Below are positions 35,487 through 44,287 of a stretch of DNA of 64,000 nt, piece after piece. How positions within the stretch are numbered: position 1 is the stretch's first letter; each line of letters begins with the position of its first letter. Source of the stretch: Variovorax sp. PMC12 (lineage in GTDB: Bacteria; Pseudomonadota; Gammaproteobacteria; Burkholderiales; Burkholderiaceae_C); contig NZ_CP027774.1 in NCBI RefSeq assembly GCF_003019815.1, forward strand, positions 744,001 through 808,000, given 5' to 3'. A program made the translations under genes and the position numbers. The notes under the pieces were generated by a model. That model saw only the letters and a list, made by a program, of their open reading frames with translations. It was not told where the DNA came from and searched no databases.

Positions 35487-36401
35487 ATGCGCCCCTCTCA
35501 TCCCACGTCCGTACGCACCTACGGCATGCACGAGCGTGCCGACCACCTCGACTTCGACATCCGCTTCCAGGGCGCGCGCAACGAACTCACGCTGCCGCAC
35601 CGGCATGCGTACTTCCAGATCCAGATCGGCATCGAAGGGCATTCGCGGCAGGCCATCGGCGGCGAGGTGCGCCCCTTCGGACCGCGCCACCTGAGCTTCG
35701 TGCTGCCGTACCGCGTGCACGTGATTCCGCATCCGCCCGAGGCGCTGTACTGCATCGTCAACTTCGACCAGCGCTTCCTGTGGCCCGAGCTCGACGTCGA
35801 TGCGCTCGACCTCGACGACGTGCCGCTCTCGCGCTACCCCGACCTCGCGCCCTTCTTGTTCCAGGAGTACGTCGACTTCGCCTTCGATGAGGCCGACTTC
35901 GCACGCATCCGCGGCTGGCTCGACGAGCTGCATGCGCTGAACGCGGGCCGCAGCTTCGGCGCCAAGATCGCCATGCGCGGCATCGTGCAGCAGATCATCG
36001 CGCTGGCCTGCATGCGGCAGGAGCAGGCGCTGATGCGGCTCTCGCTGCAACATGACGGCAAGACCTCGCAGCACGACGCATTGCAGCGCGTGGTGCGCTA
36101 CGTGCGCGACAACCTCGACAAGCCCCTCTCGCTCACCGATGCGGCCGCGGCGGCATTCCTGTCGCCCAACTACCTGGCCAACCTGCTGCGCAAGGAGACC
36201 GACCGCACCTTCACCGACCTGGTGACCGAGCGGCGCATCGAGCGCGCGAAGGAACTGCTGTCGTCCACCTCGCTGCTGGTGCGGGAGATCGCGCACCAGT
36301 GCGGCTTCGCGGACGAGGCGTACTTCAACCGGCGCTTCCGGCAGTGGGTGGGCGTCACGCCGCGCAGTTTCCGGCGCGAGCATGTGGTGAACGCGCGCTA
36401 G
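35487..36401 (+). CDS. AraC-family transcriptional regulator with cupin sensor
   Basis: A 304-residue regulator with an N-terminal AraC-binding cupin domain (LPHRHAYFQIQIGIEGHSRQ) and a C-terminal AraC DNA-binding domain at about 205-300 (FLSPNYLANLLRKETDRTFTDLV and HQCGFADEAYFNRRFRQWVGVTPRSFR). The start MRPSHPTS is the first in-frame ATG after the FAH stop. It may control the FAH gene or one elsewhere. The stop codon shares CTAG with the stop of the convergent MocR gene. Confidence 0.9.
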   Translation: MRPSHPTSVRTYGMHERADHLDFDIRFQGARNELTLPHRHAYFQIQIGIEGHSRQAIGGEVRPFGPRHLSFVLPYRVHVIPHPPEALYCIVNFDQRFLWPELDVDALDLDDVPLSRYPDLAPFLFQEYVDFAFDEADFARIRGWLDELHALNAGRSFGAKIAMRGIVQQIIALACMRQEQALMRLSLQHDGKTSQHDALQRVVRYVRDNLDKPLSLTDAAAAAFLSPNYLANLLRKETDRTFTDLVTERRIERAKELLSSTSLLVREIAHQCGFADEAYFNRRFRQWVGVTPRSFRREHVVNAR

Positions 36402-37891
36402 CTGGCTTTCTGGCGGGCGACATCCGCCGCCCGCGCCAGCATCGACAACCGCTTGACCAGCGGTTCGAACAATTCCGCCGGCGTATTGCCATACCCCAGC
36501 ACCAGCCCGTTGTCCGAAGGCTGCGGCTGCATGGCAAAGGCCGACAGCGGGGAGGGCGCGATGCGCTGCCGCACCGCCTCGGCGGCGATCCTGCGGTCTT
36601 CGAAGCGTGCCGGCAGCCGCACCGTGAGATGCAGGCCGCAGTAGCCGCCCTCGATCTCGTGGGGCACCTGCAGGTGCCTTTGCAGCGCGAGTCGCAGCGC
36701 CTGTTTCCTGTCGCGGTACAGCCGGCGCATGCGGCCGAGGTGCCGGCTGAACTGTCCGCTCTCGATGAAGTCGGCCATGGCCAGCTGCTCGTGGCGATGG
36801 CCGCCGCGCAGCATTTCTTCCATGGACGCCTGCACGGCCGGCATCAGTCGTGTCGGCACGACCAGGAAGCCGAGCCGCAGCGACGGGAACATGGTCTTGC
36901 TGAAGGTGCCGACGTAGAGCACGGGCGCCTCTTCCACCAGCCCCTGCATCGCGCCGATGGGTTCGCCGGTATGGCGGAACTCGCTGTCGTAGTCGTCCTC
37001 GATGATCCAGGCGCCGTGCGCGCGTGCCTGCGCAATCAGCGCGAGCCGGCGCGAGATGCCGAGCACCGCGCCGCCGGGATACTGGTGCGAAGGCGTGGTG
37101 TAGATCAGCCGGGGCGGGTGTCTCACCCAGTCGCGCTCGCTCACGCACAGGCCCTCGGAATCGACCCGCAGCGGCACGATGCGCATGTCGCCCGCGTGCA
37201 TGGCTGCTTTCACGCCGCGGTAGCCGGGGTCTTCGACCCAGCCGGTCTCGCCGGGGTTCGACAGCAGCCGCACGCACAGCGAGATGGCCTCCTGCGCGCC
37301 TTCGCAGATGACCACCTGGTGCGGCTCGCAGCGCACGCCGCGCGCGATCGACAGGTGCCGCGCGATGGCCGCGCGCAGCGGCGGCTCGCCCAGCGGGTCC
37401 CCATAGCCCAGGGCCGCGGGGCCGGCGGCGCGGATCGCGCGGTCGAGCGCGCGCCGCCATGCAGCCGCCGGAAAGTGCGACAGCGCGGGCACGCCCGGCC
37501 GCAGTGCCATGTCGGCGTCGGCGCGCGAGACGGCAGGCTTGATCTTCGACAGGCGCAACGCGGTTCCCGGCACGGCGCCTGCCTTGCCGGCGCGCCTGGG
37601 CGGCAGGGCCGGCGAGGAGAGCTCGATCACTCGCGTGCCCTGGCGGTCGGGCTGCACATAGCCTTCGGCGGCAAGGTGCTCGTAGGTCGCGGTGACGGTG
37701 TTGCGCGAAATCGCGAGGGACTCGGCCAAGGCGCGCGAGCCGGGCAGCCGGCTGCCGGGTGCGAGGCTGCCGTCGAGGATGGCGCGCTTGAGCCGGTCGT
37801 ACAGCTGGCGCTGCATCGAACCCGCCTCGCGGTCCTTGGCGAGCGGGGTGTCCAGCAGGGCAGCAGGTGAGAGAGAAGGCCGTGGCACCAT
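36398..37891 (-). CDS. MocR/PdxR-type GntR regulator with aminotransferase domain
   Basis: A 497-residue regulator. A GntR winged helix (about 25-95; ISRNTVTATYEHLAAEGYVQ) is joined to a class I aminotransferase fold whose PLP lysine is in GTFSKTMFPSLRLG. Such proteins sense PLP, GABA or taurine-type amines and rarely catalyse transamination. I took MVPRPSLS at 37891; an ATG at 37930 is possible and has an equally poor ribosome site. It is divergent from a GNAT acetyltransferase gene, the likely target. Confidence 0.9.
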   Translation of the reverse strand: MVPRPSLSPAALLDTPLAKDREAGSMQRQLYDRLKRAILDGSLAPGSRLPGSRALAESLAISRNTVTATYEHLAAEGYVQPDRQGTRVIELSSPALPPRRAGKAGAVPGTALRLSKIKPAVSRADADMALRPGVPALSHFPAAAWRRALDRAIRAAGPAALGYGDPLGEPPLRAAIARHLSIARGVRCEPHQVVICEGAQEAISLCVRLLSNPGETGWVEDPGYRGVKAAMHAGDMRIVPLRVDSEGLCVSERDWVRHPPRLIYTTPSHQYPGGAVLGISRRLALIAQARAHGAWIIEDDYDSEFRHTGEPIGAMQGLVEEAPVLYVGTFSKTMFPSLRLGFLVVPTRLMPAVQASMEEMLRGGHRHEQLAMADFIESGQFSRHLGRMRRLYRDRKQALRLALQRHLQVPHEIEGGYCGLHLTVRLPARFEDRRIAAEAVRQRIAPSPLSAFAMQPQPSDNGLVLGYGNTPAELFEPLVKRLSMLARAADVARQKAS

Positions 37892-37932
37892 GAAATGATA
37901 TGAACGTGGAGCTTTTGCTGGAGCCAGCATGC

Positions 37933-37949
37933 GGGTACTTTACATACCC
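37933..37949. promoter_or_regulatory. Inverted repeat between the MocR and GNAT genes
   Basis: GGGTA-CTTTACA-TACCC is a 5-7-5 inverted repeat in the divergent gap. It could be a binding site of the MocR regulator or overlap its promoter. Evidence is symmetry and position only. Confidence 0.35.
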
Positions 37950-37990
37950 CGACCCGGTGGTCGTTCCTGTTTTTTTCCGAAAGACGCCTC

Positions 37991-38704
37991 ATGCTTGCCC
38001 GCCACAACGACTTCGGCCAGTCCATCGGCCCCGAACTGCCCGGCTGGACGCCACGTCCCCTGCCGCCGCGCCGCGCCCTCGAGGGCCGCTTCTGCACGCT
38101 CGAGCCGCTCGATGCCGCCAGGCATGCCGACGACCTGCACGCGGCCTACGCGCTGGCGCCCGACGGCCGCGACTGGACCTACCTGGGCATCGAGCGCCCC
38201 GCCGACGTCGGCACCACCCGGGCCTACGTCGAGCGCATTGCCAGCAGGACCGACCCGATGCATTTCGCCGTGATCGACAGGCAAAGCGGCCGTGCCGTCG
38301 GTTCGCTGGCGCTGATGCGCATCGACCCCGCCAATGGCGCCATCGAGGTCGGCACGGTCAACTTCTCGCCGTTGCTCAAGCAGACGCCGATGTCCACCGA
38401 GGCCCAGTACCTGCTGATGAAGCTCGTCTTCGATGAACTCGGCTATCGGCGCCACGAATGGAAGTGCGACGACTTCAACGAACCCTCGAAGCGCGCGGCC
38501 TTGCGGCTGGGCTTCCAGTACGAAGGCCGTTTCCGCCAAGCGGTGGTCTACAAGGGCCGCGGCCGCGACACGGCCTGGTTCTCGATCATCGACAGCGAAT
38601 GGCCGGCGCTGCGCACCGCGTTCGAGCGCTGGCTCGCGCCCGGGAACTTCGACGCGCAGGGACGCCAGCGCATGTCGCTCGACAGGTTCCGGCTGCCTTC
38701 CTGA
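37991..38704 (+). CDS. GNAT-family N-acetyltransferase (RimJ/RimL-like)
   Basis: A 237-residue acetyltransferase. The acetyl-CoA fold is seen in GSLALMRIDPANGAIEVGTVNFSP, MSTEAQYLLMKLVFDELGYRR and DDFNEPSKRAALRLGFQYEGRFRQ. The NEPSKRAALRLGF type motif is typical of the RimJ/RimL branch, which acetylates protein N-termini or small amines. It is divergent from a MocR regulator, which suggests induction by an amine or PLP-linked compound. Substrate unknown. Confidence 0.88.
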   Translation: MLARHNDFGQSIGPELPGWTPRPLPPRRALEGRFCTLEPLDAARHADDLHAAYALAPDGRDWTYLGIERPADVGTTRAYVERIASRTDPMHFAVIDRQSGRAVGSLALMRIDPANGAIEVGTVNFSPLLKQTPMSTEAQYLLMKLVFDELGYRRHEWKCDDFNEPSKRAALRLGFQYEGRFRQAVVYKGRGRDTAWFSIIDSEWPALRTAFERWLAPGNFDAQGRQRMSLDRFRLPS

Positions 38705-38720
38705 GTTTCAGGATGTGCAG

Positions 38721-38741
38721 GCCGGGCGCTATTTGCCCGGC
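38721..38741. terminator. Hairpin between convergent genes
   Basis: GCCGGGC-GCTATTT-GCCCGGC is a perfect 7-7-7 inverted repeat directly after the acetyltransferase stop. It includes the stop codon of the convergent apaH, so it may end both transcripts. T-tracts are weak. Confidence 0.5.
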
Positions 38742-39574
38742 TTCTGCGACTGCTCGCAATCGACCTGGATCAGCTCGCGCTCGTCCAGCGTCGCGCCGAT
38801 GCGCACCGCGCTCAGGCAGCCGCCCCACACGCAGCCGGTGTCGGTCGAGAGCAGGTCGGGACGCGAGAGCCAGCCCAGCGTCGACCAGTGGCCGAAGGCG
38901 ATCGTGGCCCTGGCGGTCTTGCGGCCGGGCACGTCGAACCACGGCATGTAGCCTTCGGGCGCGGTGGCGGCACTGTCCTTGGCCTCGAACTCCATCACGC
39001 CGTCGGCCGTGCAGAAGCGCAGCCGCGTCAGCGCATTGACGATGGCGCGCAGGCGGGCGCTGCCGGTGAGCGTGTCTTGCCATTGCGCCGGCTCGTTGCC
39101 GTACATCGACAGCAGGAATTCGCCCAGCGCCGGGCCGCGCAGCACCGATTCCACCTCCGCGGCCAGCGCCAGCGTTTCGCCCACTGTCCATTGCGGCAGT
39201 ACGCCCGCATGCACCATCAGCAGGTCGCCGCCGCCGATGCGCATGTGCAGCGCCATGTGCTGGCGGCGCACCCAGTCGAGCAGCGCTTCGCTGTCGGGTG
39301 CGGCCAGCAGTTCGGCCAGGGTGTCCTTGCGGCCGGCCTTGCGCGCACCGTGCGACACGCCCAGCAGGTGCAGGTCGTGGTTGCCCAGCAGGCTCAGCGC
39401 CGAGGCCCCGTAGCCCTGCACGCGGCGCAGCACGGCGAGCGAGTCGGGCCCCCGGTTCACCAGGTCGCCGAGCAGCACGATGGTGTCGCGGCTCGGGGAG
39501 AAATCGATCTTCTGCAGCAGCCGCCCGAGGGGGGCGTCGCAGCCTTGCAGGTCGCCAATCAAGTAAAGTGACAT
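38729..39574 (-). CDS. apaH: Symmetrical bis(5'-nucleosyl)-tetraphosphatase
   Basis: A 281-residue metallophosphoesterase that cleaves Ap4A to two ADP. The metal motifs are IGDLQG (6-11), LLGDLVNRGPDSL and LLGNHDLHLLG, followed by the C-terminal FGHWSTLGW segment. Length is typical. In Escherichia coli apaH lies in an operon with apaG and rsmA, but here it stands alone, divergent from a CNNM-family gene with 23 bp between the starts. Confidence 0.96.
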   Translation of the reverse strand: MSLYLIGDLQGCDAPLGRLLQKIDFSPSRDTIVLLGDLVNRGPDSLAVLRRVQGYGASALSLLGNHDLHLLGVSHGARKAGRKDTLAELLAAPDSEALLDWVRRQHMALHMRIGGGDLLMVHAGVLPQWTVGETLALAAEVESVLRGPALGEFLLSMYGNEPAQWQDTLTGSARLRAIVNALTRLRFCTADGVMEFEAKDSAATAPEGYMPWFDVPGRKTARATIAFGHWSTLGWLSRPDLLSTDTGCVWGGCLSAVRIGATLDERELIQVDCEQSQKPGK

Positions 39575-39597
39575 TCCCTCATTCTCCCCCTCAGTTC

Positions 39598-40911
39598 ATG
39601 GATGTCTTCCTGCTGGCCTTGCTGACGACGCTCAACGCGGCGTTCGCAATGTCCGAAATGGCCCTTTCCACCAGCCGCCGCGCACGCCTCGCGGCCTTGG
39701 CCGAAACGGGAGACGCCGGCGCCGAGGCGGCGCTCAAGCTGATGGAGTCGCCGACGCAGTTCCTGTCCACGGTGCAGATCGGCATCACCTCAATCGGCAT
39801 GCTGAGCGGTATCGTCGGCGAGGCGGCCTTCGCGGCGCCGCTCGCGGTGTGGATGGAATCGGTCGGCATGGGCGCCGGCACCGCCAGCGTGGTGTCCACC
39901 GCGGTGGTCGTCACCTGCATCACCTTCTTCACCATCATCTTCGGCGAGCTGGTGCCCAAGCGCATCGGCCAGCTCTACCCCGAGCCGGTAGCGCGCTTCG
40001 TGGCGCGCCCCATGCGCGGGCTGGCCAAGGCGGCCAAGCCCTTCGTGTGGCTGCTGGCCGGCGCTACGGCCGCCACGCTGAGGCTGCTGCGCATCGACGC
40101 CAATGCGGCCCGCTCGGTGACCGAGGAAGAAATCTCGGCCAGCCTCGAAGAGGGCGTGGACGCCGGCGTCATCGAGCAGCATGAGCACCAGATGGTGCGC
40201 AATGTGTTTCACCTCGATGACAGGCGCCTGTCGTCGCTCATGATTCCGCGCGCCGACATCGAATGGCTCGATGCCTCGTTCACCGTGCGGCAGGCGCTGC
40301 AGAAGGTGGCGGACGCGGCGGCGCTCAACCTCGTGCATTCCTGGTATCCGGTGTGCCGCAATTCGCTCGACGACGTGGTCGGCGTGATCAGCGTGGCCCA
40401 CCTGCTGCGGCTGGGCGCCGCGCATACCGGCGTGCTGGGCCAGGAAGCGACGCCCGCGGTGTTCGTGCCCGAGACCCTCACCGGCATGGAACTGCTCGAG
40501 CAGTTCCGCGAGCGCGCCGGGCGCCTCGTGTTCGTGGTCGACGAGTACGGCGTGGTGCAGGGCCTCATGACCCCGCGCGATCTGCTCGAAGCCATCACCG
40601 GCGAACTGCAGCCCGGGATGCAGACCGACGCATGGGCGCGCGAGCGGCCCGACGGCGTGTGGGAACTCGACGGCCTCATGCCGGTGTCCGAATTGCGCGC
40701 GCGCCTTGGCATCCGCGAGCTGCCCGATGAAGAGCGGGGCCGCTACAACACCGTGGCCGGCCTGCTCATGTCCGTGTCCGGCCACCTGCCGGCGGTCGGC
40801 GAGCACATCGATTGCGCCGGCTGGTGCTTCCAGATCGTCGCGCTCGAAGGCCGCCGTATCGATCGCGTGCTGGCATCGCCCGATCCGGCGGTGGCGCCCG
40901 AGGCCGAGTAG
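39598..40911 (+). CDS. CNNM/CorC-HlyC family membrane transporter
   Basis: A 437-residue inner-membrane protein. The N-terminal CNNM domain has several membrane helices (MDVFLLALLTTLNAAFAMSEMALS, MLSGIVGEAAFAAPL, TAVVVTCITFFTIIFGELVPKR). Two CBS modules follow (about 205-340; LSSLMIPRADIEWLD and FVVDEYGVVQGLMTPRDLLEAI), then the CorC_HlyC domain (about 350-430). The family is linked to magnesium/cobalt efflux. The start codon has no good ribosome site but begins the first membrane helix. Confidence 0.93.
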   Translation: MDVFLLALLTTLNAAFAMSEMALSTSRRARLAALAETGDAGAEAALKLMESPTQFLSTVQIGITSIGMLSGIVGEAAFAAPLAVWMESVGMGAGTASVVSTAVVVTCITFFTIIFGELVPKRIGQLYPEPVARFVARPMRGLAKAAKPFVWLLAGATAATLRLLRIDANAARSVTEEEISASLEEGVDAGVIEQHEHQMVRNVFHLDDRRLSSLMIPRADIEWLDASFTVRQALQKVADAAALNLVHSWYPVCRNSLDDVVGVISVAHLLRLGAAHTGVLGQEATPAVFVPETLTGMELLEQFRERAGRLVFVVDEYGVVQGLMTPRDLLEAITGELQPGMQTDAWARERPDGVWELDGLMPVSELRARLGIRELPDEERGRYNTVAGLLMSVSGHLPAVGEHIDCAGWCFQIVALEGRRIDRVLASPDPAVAPEAE

Positions 40912-40921
40912 GGCGCGGCTC

Positions 40922-41908
40922 ATGCTGTCGCTGCTTGCTCTCAGCTGTCCGCAATGCTCTGCGCCGCTGCCGCGGGCTGCCCGCTGGCGCACCGTCGACT
41001 GCAGCTATTGCGGCGCCACCATCGTGCGCGGCGAGGAAATCGTCGAACGCGAGAGCTTCCGCGCCGCATGGCGCAGGGCGAATGCCGATGTGCCCGGCGG
41101 GCGCGTTCTCGCATGGCGCGGCGCGCGCTTCCGCGTGCTAGCCCCGCTCGCCACCGGGGAGCACAGCGAGGTGCTGCTCGCGGAGCGCCTGGGCGCGCTG
41201 CCCGAACGCGTGACCATGAAATTGGCCCGCGACAGCGCAGCCAACGGCGTGCTGCTGCGCGAAGCCTCGGTGCTCCAGGCCTTGCAGGACCTGTCGGTTC
41301 CGGGCGCCGCCTACTTCACGCGCCGGCTGCCGCAACCGGTGGGCACGGGCGTCGCCGAAGGGCTGGGTGACGGCGCCCGCCAGGCGCTGGTGCTGCGCCA
41401 TCCGACCGGCTTCTGGGGCAGCCTGCAGGACGTGGCGCGTGCCAACCCGCAAGGCATCGACCCGCGCCATGCCGTGTGGATCTGGCGTCGCATGCTGGAG
41501 GTGCTGTCCTTCGTGCACGACGCCGGCTGGACGCATCGCGGCCTGTCACCCGCGCATGCGCTCGTGCATCCGCGCGACCACGGCGTGCTGCTCATCGGCT
41601 GGTCGCGCGCACAGCATGCCGCCGGCGCGGCCCATGCCGCCGCCGCCGCGCGAGACCTCATGCAGGCTGCGTGGGCCGTGCGTGCCTTGCTGCATGGCGG
41701 CGCGGGTGACGAGGCGGACGCCCCGGGCTTCGGCGCGCACACTCCCGCGCCGCTCGCCGCGCTGTTGCGCCAGTGCAGCGAAGACGCCAACGCCTGCGAA
41801 CGGCTCGGCGCGCAAGGCATCGAGCAAGCCCTCTCCGCGGCCTCGCGCGAAGCGTTCGGTGCGCCGCAGTTCGTCCATTTCGATCCCGCGCCGCGCCGCG
41901 GCGCCTGA
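40922..41908 (+). CDS. Zinc-ribbon pseudokinase
   Basis: A 328-residue protein kinase-fold protein. A zinc ribbon (C9, C12, C27, C30) opens it. The beta-3 Lys (K100 in VTMKLARD) and helix-C Glu (E114 in LLREASVLQAL) are kept. The catalytic loop reads HRGLSPAHAL, so the HRD Asp is Gly and the metal-binding Asn is His; the DFG site reads IGWS. Phosphotransfer is unlikely, and a scaffold or nucleotide sensor is more probable. The ATG is 10 bp after the CNNM stop, and a VWA gene follows after 36 bp. No pathway is known for this protein. Confidence 0.8.
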   Translation: MLSLLALSCPQCSAPLPRAARWRTVDCSYCGATIVRGEEIVERESFRAAWRRANADVPGGRVLAWRGARFRVLAPLATGEHSEVLLAERLGALPERVTMKLARDSAANGVLLREASVLQALQDLSVPGAAYFTRRLPQPVGTGVAEGLGDGARQALVLRHPTGFWGSLQDVARANPQGIDPRHAVWIWRRMLEVLSFVHDAGWTHRGLSPAHALVHPRDHGVLLIGWSRAQHAAGAAHAAAAARDLMQAAWAVRALLHGGAGDEADAPGFGAHTPAPLAALLRQCSEDANACERLGAQGIEQALSAASREAFGAPQFVHFDPAPRRGA

Positions 41909-41944
41909 CCCCCTCAATTTCCTTCCGCATCAAGGAGTCACTAC

Positions 41945-42925
41945 ATGGGCTACGGAAACTACTCGCATGCCGCCCACACGGCACTCATCGCCGACCGCGC
42001 CGCCAAGCCCGGCGCCGAGGTCTTCACCCAGCGCTCCACCCATCCGCTGATGAACCCGCAGGGGCTCAAGGTGCGCGAGTCGCGCGACAACGCCGACCAC
42101 CCCAACTCGCTGGGTATCGTCTTCGCGCTCGACGTCACCGGTTCCATGGGCGACATCCCGCAGACCCTGGCGCGCAAGGAGCTGCCCACCTTCATGAAGC
42201 TGCTCACCGACTGCGGCGTGGCCGACCCCCAGCTCATGTTCATGGCCATCGGCGACGCCACCTCGGACCATGCGCCGCTGCAGGTGGGGCAGTTCGAATC
42301 GACCGCCAACCTCATGGACCAGTGGCTCACCTGGAGCTACCTCGAAGGCGGCGGGGGCGGCTCCGGCGAGGAGAGCTACGAGCTGGCCTTCTATGTCATG
42401 GCCCAGCACACCGACATGGACTGCTGGGTCAAGCGCAAGAAGCGCGGCTATCTGTTCGTCACCGGCGACGAGCTGCCGTACCCCGCCGTGTCGCGCCATC
42501 AGGTGGAAGGGCTGATCGGCGAGAAGCTCGACGAGGACATCCCCATCGAGGAGGTCATTGCCGCAGCGGCCGAGACCACGAACCTGTTCTTCCTCATTCC
42601 CGATGCGCAGCGCCGCCGCCGCTGCGAAGGCCGCTGGCGCGAGCTGCTGGGCGATCACGTCATCTGCATGGATTCGCCCGACGACGCCTGCGCCGTGGCC
42701 GCCGGCATTGTCGCGCTCACCGAAAAGGCCGTGCCCAGCCTCGAGGCACTGGCCGGCGTCATGAGCGGCACTGGCATGGCCAAGGAACGCGTGGGCGGCG
42801 TGCTGCACGCACTCGACGGCTACGCCGCGCTGCTCGATCCGGCGGCATCGCGCCGCGCGCCACCGGCCGTGGCCACCGCCGCGGCCGGCCCGCGCTCGTC
42901 GTGGTGGAAGCGGCTCTTCGGCTGA
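41945..42925 (+). CDS. von Willebrand factor A domain protein
   Basis: A 326-residue cytosolic VWA protein. The metal-dependent adhesion site is FALDVTGSMG, with D63, T65 and S67 in a DxTxS form. YLEGGGGGSGEESYELAFYVMA and GYLFVTGDELPYP contribute further loops. AAGGAG precedes the ATG. No signal peptide or membrane segment is seen. VWA proteins of this kind assemble complexes with kinases, AAA ATPases or phosphatases. Here the partners would be the pseudokinase upstream and the PurA-like enzyme 7 bp downstream. Confidence 0.9.
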   Translation: MGYGNYSHAAHTALIADRAAKPGAEVFTQRSTHPLMNPQGLKVRESRDNADHPNSLGIVFALDVTGSMGDIPQTLARKELPTFMKLLTDCGVADPQLMFMAIGDATSDHAPLQVGQFESTANLMDQWLTWSYLEGGGGGSGEESYELAFYVMAQHTDMDCWVKRKKRGYLFVTGDELPYPAVSRHQVEGLIGEKLDEDIPIEEVIAAAAETTNLFFLIPDAQRRRRCEGRWRELLGDHVICMDSPDDACAVAAGIVALTEKAVPSLEALAGVMSGTGMAKERVGGVLHALDGYAALLDPAASRRAPPAVATAAAGPRSSWWKRLFG

Positions 42926-42932
42926 CCGCAGG

Positions 42933-44276
42933 GTGAGCGCCGCAGCAGTCACGGCCACGCGCTACGTCTCGCTGCTCGGCCTCGGCTTCGGAGACTGCGG
43001 CAAGGGGCTGTTCACCGATCATCTGAGCGGCGCGCTGGGGGCGCACACGGTCGTGCGGTTCAACGGCGGCGCGCAGGCGGGCCACAACGTGGTGCTGGCC
43101 GACGGACGCCACCACACCTTCTCCCAGTTCGGCGCCGGCAGCTTTCATGCGGGAGTCGGCACGTTGCTGGCGAGCCCGGTGGTCGTACACCCGACGGCGC
43201 TGCGTGTCGAGGAAGAGGCGCTGCGGCGCGCGGGCGTGAACGACGCCTTCTCGCGCCTGCTGGTCGATGCGCGTTGCCGCGTGACGACGCCGTTCCACCA
43301 GGCGGCCGGGCGGCTGCGTGAATGGGCGCGCGGGTCGGATGCGCACGGCAGTTGCGGCGTGGGGGTCGGTGAAACCGTTCGGCATGCGCTGGCCGCGCCG
43401 GACGAGGCCTTGCGCTACGGCGACCTGCCGTTCCCGGCCCGCGCGCTCGAAAAGCTGCAGGCCTCGCGCACCACGCTGCTTCGCGAATTCACGCACACGG
43501 CCTTCTCGCATGCCGGCGCCGCGCAGGAACTGTCTGTGCTGCAGGATGAATCGCTGGCACGGCGCTGGCTCGATGCCGTTGCGCCGTGCCTGGCGCATTC
43601 ACCCCCCGCCAGCGCGGACCGCATCGCCGAGCGCCTCGCGCGGGCCGGCACCGTGATCTTCGAAGGCGCGCAGGGCGTGCTGCTCGACGAGTGGCGCGGT
43701 TTCCATCCGCACACCACCTGGAGCACGATCTCCGCGGCGGCGGTCGAGGCCGTGTTGCGCGACGCGGGCATCGACGCACCGGTGCAGCACCTGGGCGTGC
43801 TGCGCAGCTATCTCACGCGGCACGGCCCGGGCCCGCTGCCGACACACGACCGCGCGCTCGACGCGCGCCTGCGTGAGCCGCACAACGCGGATGAAGGCTG
43901 GCAGGGCGTGTTCCGCAGGGGCCATCCCGATGCGGTGCTGCTGCGCTACGCCCTCGATGCAGTCGGCGCGCTCGATGGTCTGGTGGTGAGCCACCTCGAC
44001 GCCGTCGATGGTGCCGGACTGCGCTGGTGCGCCGGCTACCGCACGGAAGACGCGGGCCGCCTCACCGCGCTGCCGGCCGGCGGAGTGCGGGACCTTGCGC
44101 ATCAGCACGCCTTGACGCGGTTGCTGCAGGGCGCCGAACCCATCTACGAACCACACCCCATCGCCACGGCGCACGCATGGGTCGCGCATGCCGAGGCGCT
44201 GAGCGGCTTGCCCGTGCGCTTCGGCGCTTTCGGCCCGACGCGCGAGACCGTGCGCGACCGCAAGCATCTTCCTTGA
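42933..44276 (+). CDS. Divergent adenylosuccinate synthetase (PurA) paralogue
   Basis: A 447-residue GTP-dependent ligase of the PurA fold with a GTG start 7 bp after the VWA stop. Kept features: catalytic Asp D21 and K24 in FGDCGKG, catalytic His H51 in [16 protein letters not shown] (Q247) and [10 protein letters not shown] (295-304). Changed features: the GDEGKGK Glu is Cys, the IMP loop GTTGRGIGP reads GSCGVGVGE, and the GTP motif xKLD reads SHLD. It is therefore probably not the housekeeping PurA; it may make a related nucleotide. Start and context suggest one operon with the pseudokinase and VWA genes. Confidence 0.82.
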   Translation: MSAAAVTATRYVSLLGLGFGDCGKGLFTDHLSGALGAHTVVRFNGGAQAGHNVVLADGRHHTFSQFGAGSFHAGVGTLLASPVVVHPTALRVEEEALRRAGVNDAFSRLLVDARCRVTTPFHQAAGRLREWARGSDAHGSCGVGVGETVRHALAAPDEALRYGDLPFPARALEKLQASRTTLLREFTHTAFSHAGAAQELSVLQDESLARRWLDAVAPCLAHSPPASADRIAERLARAGTVIFEGAQGVLLDEWRGFHPHTTWSTISAAAVEAVLRDAGIDAPVQHLGVLRSYLTRHGPGPLPTHDRALDARLREPHNADEGWQGVFRRGHPDAVLLRYALDAVGALDGLVVSHLDAVDGAGLRWCAGYRTEDAGRLTALPAGGVRDLAHQHALTRLLQGAEPIYEPHPIATAHAWVAHAEALSGLPVRFGAFGPTRETVRDRKHLP

Positions 44277-44287
44277 TCAGAGCCTTC

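Noticed and set aside
42933..44276. Housekeeping purA
   Set aside because: Key IMP and GTP motifs are changed and the neighbours are a pseudokinase and VWA gene, not purine or hisZ/hflC-type genes.
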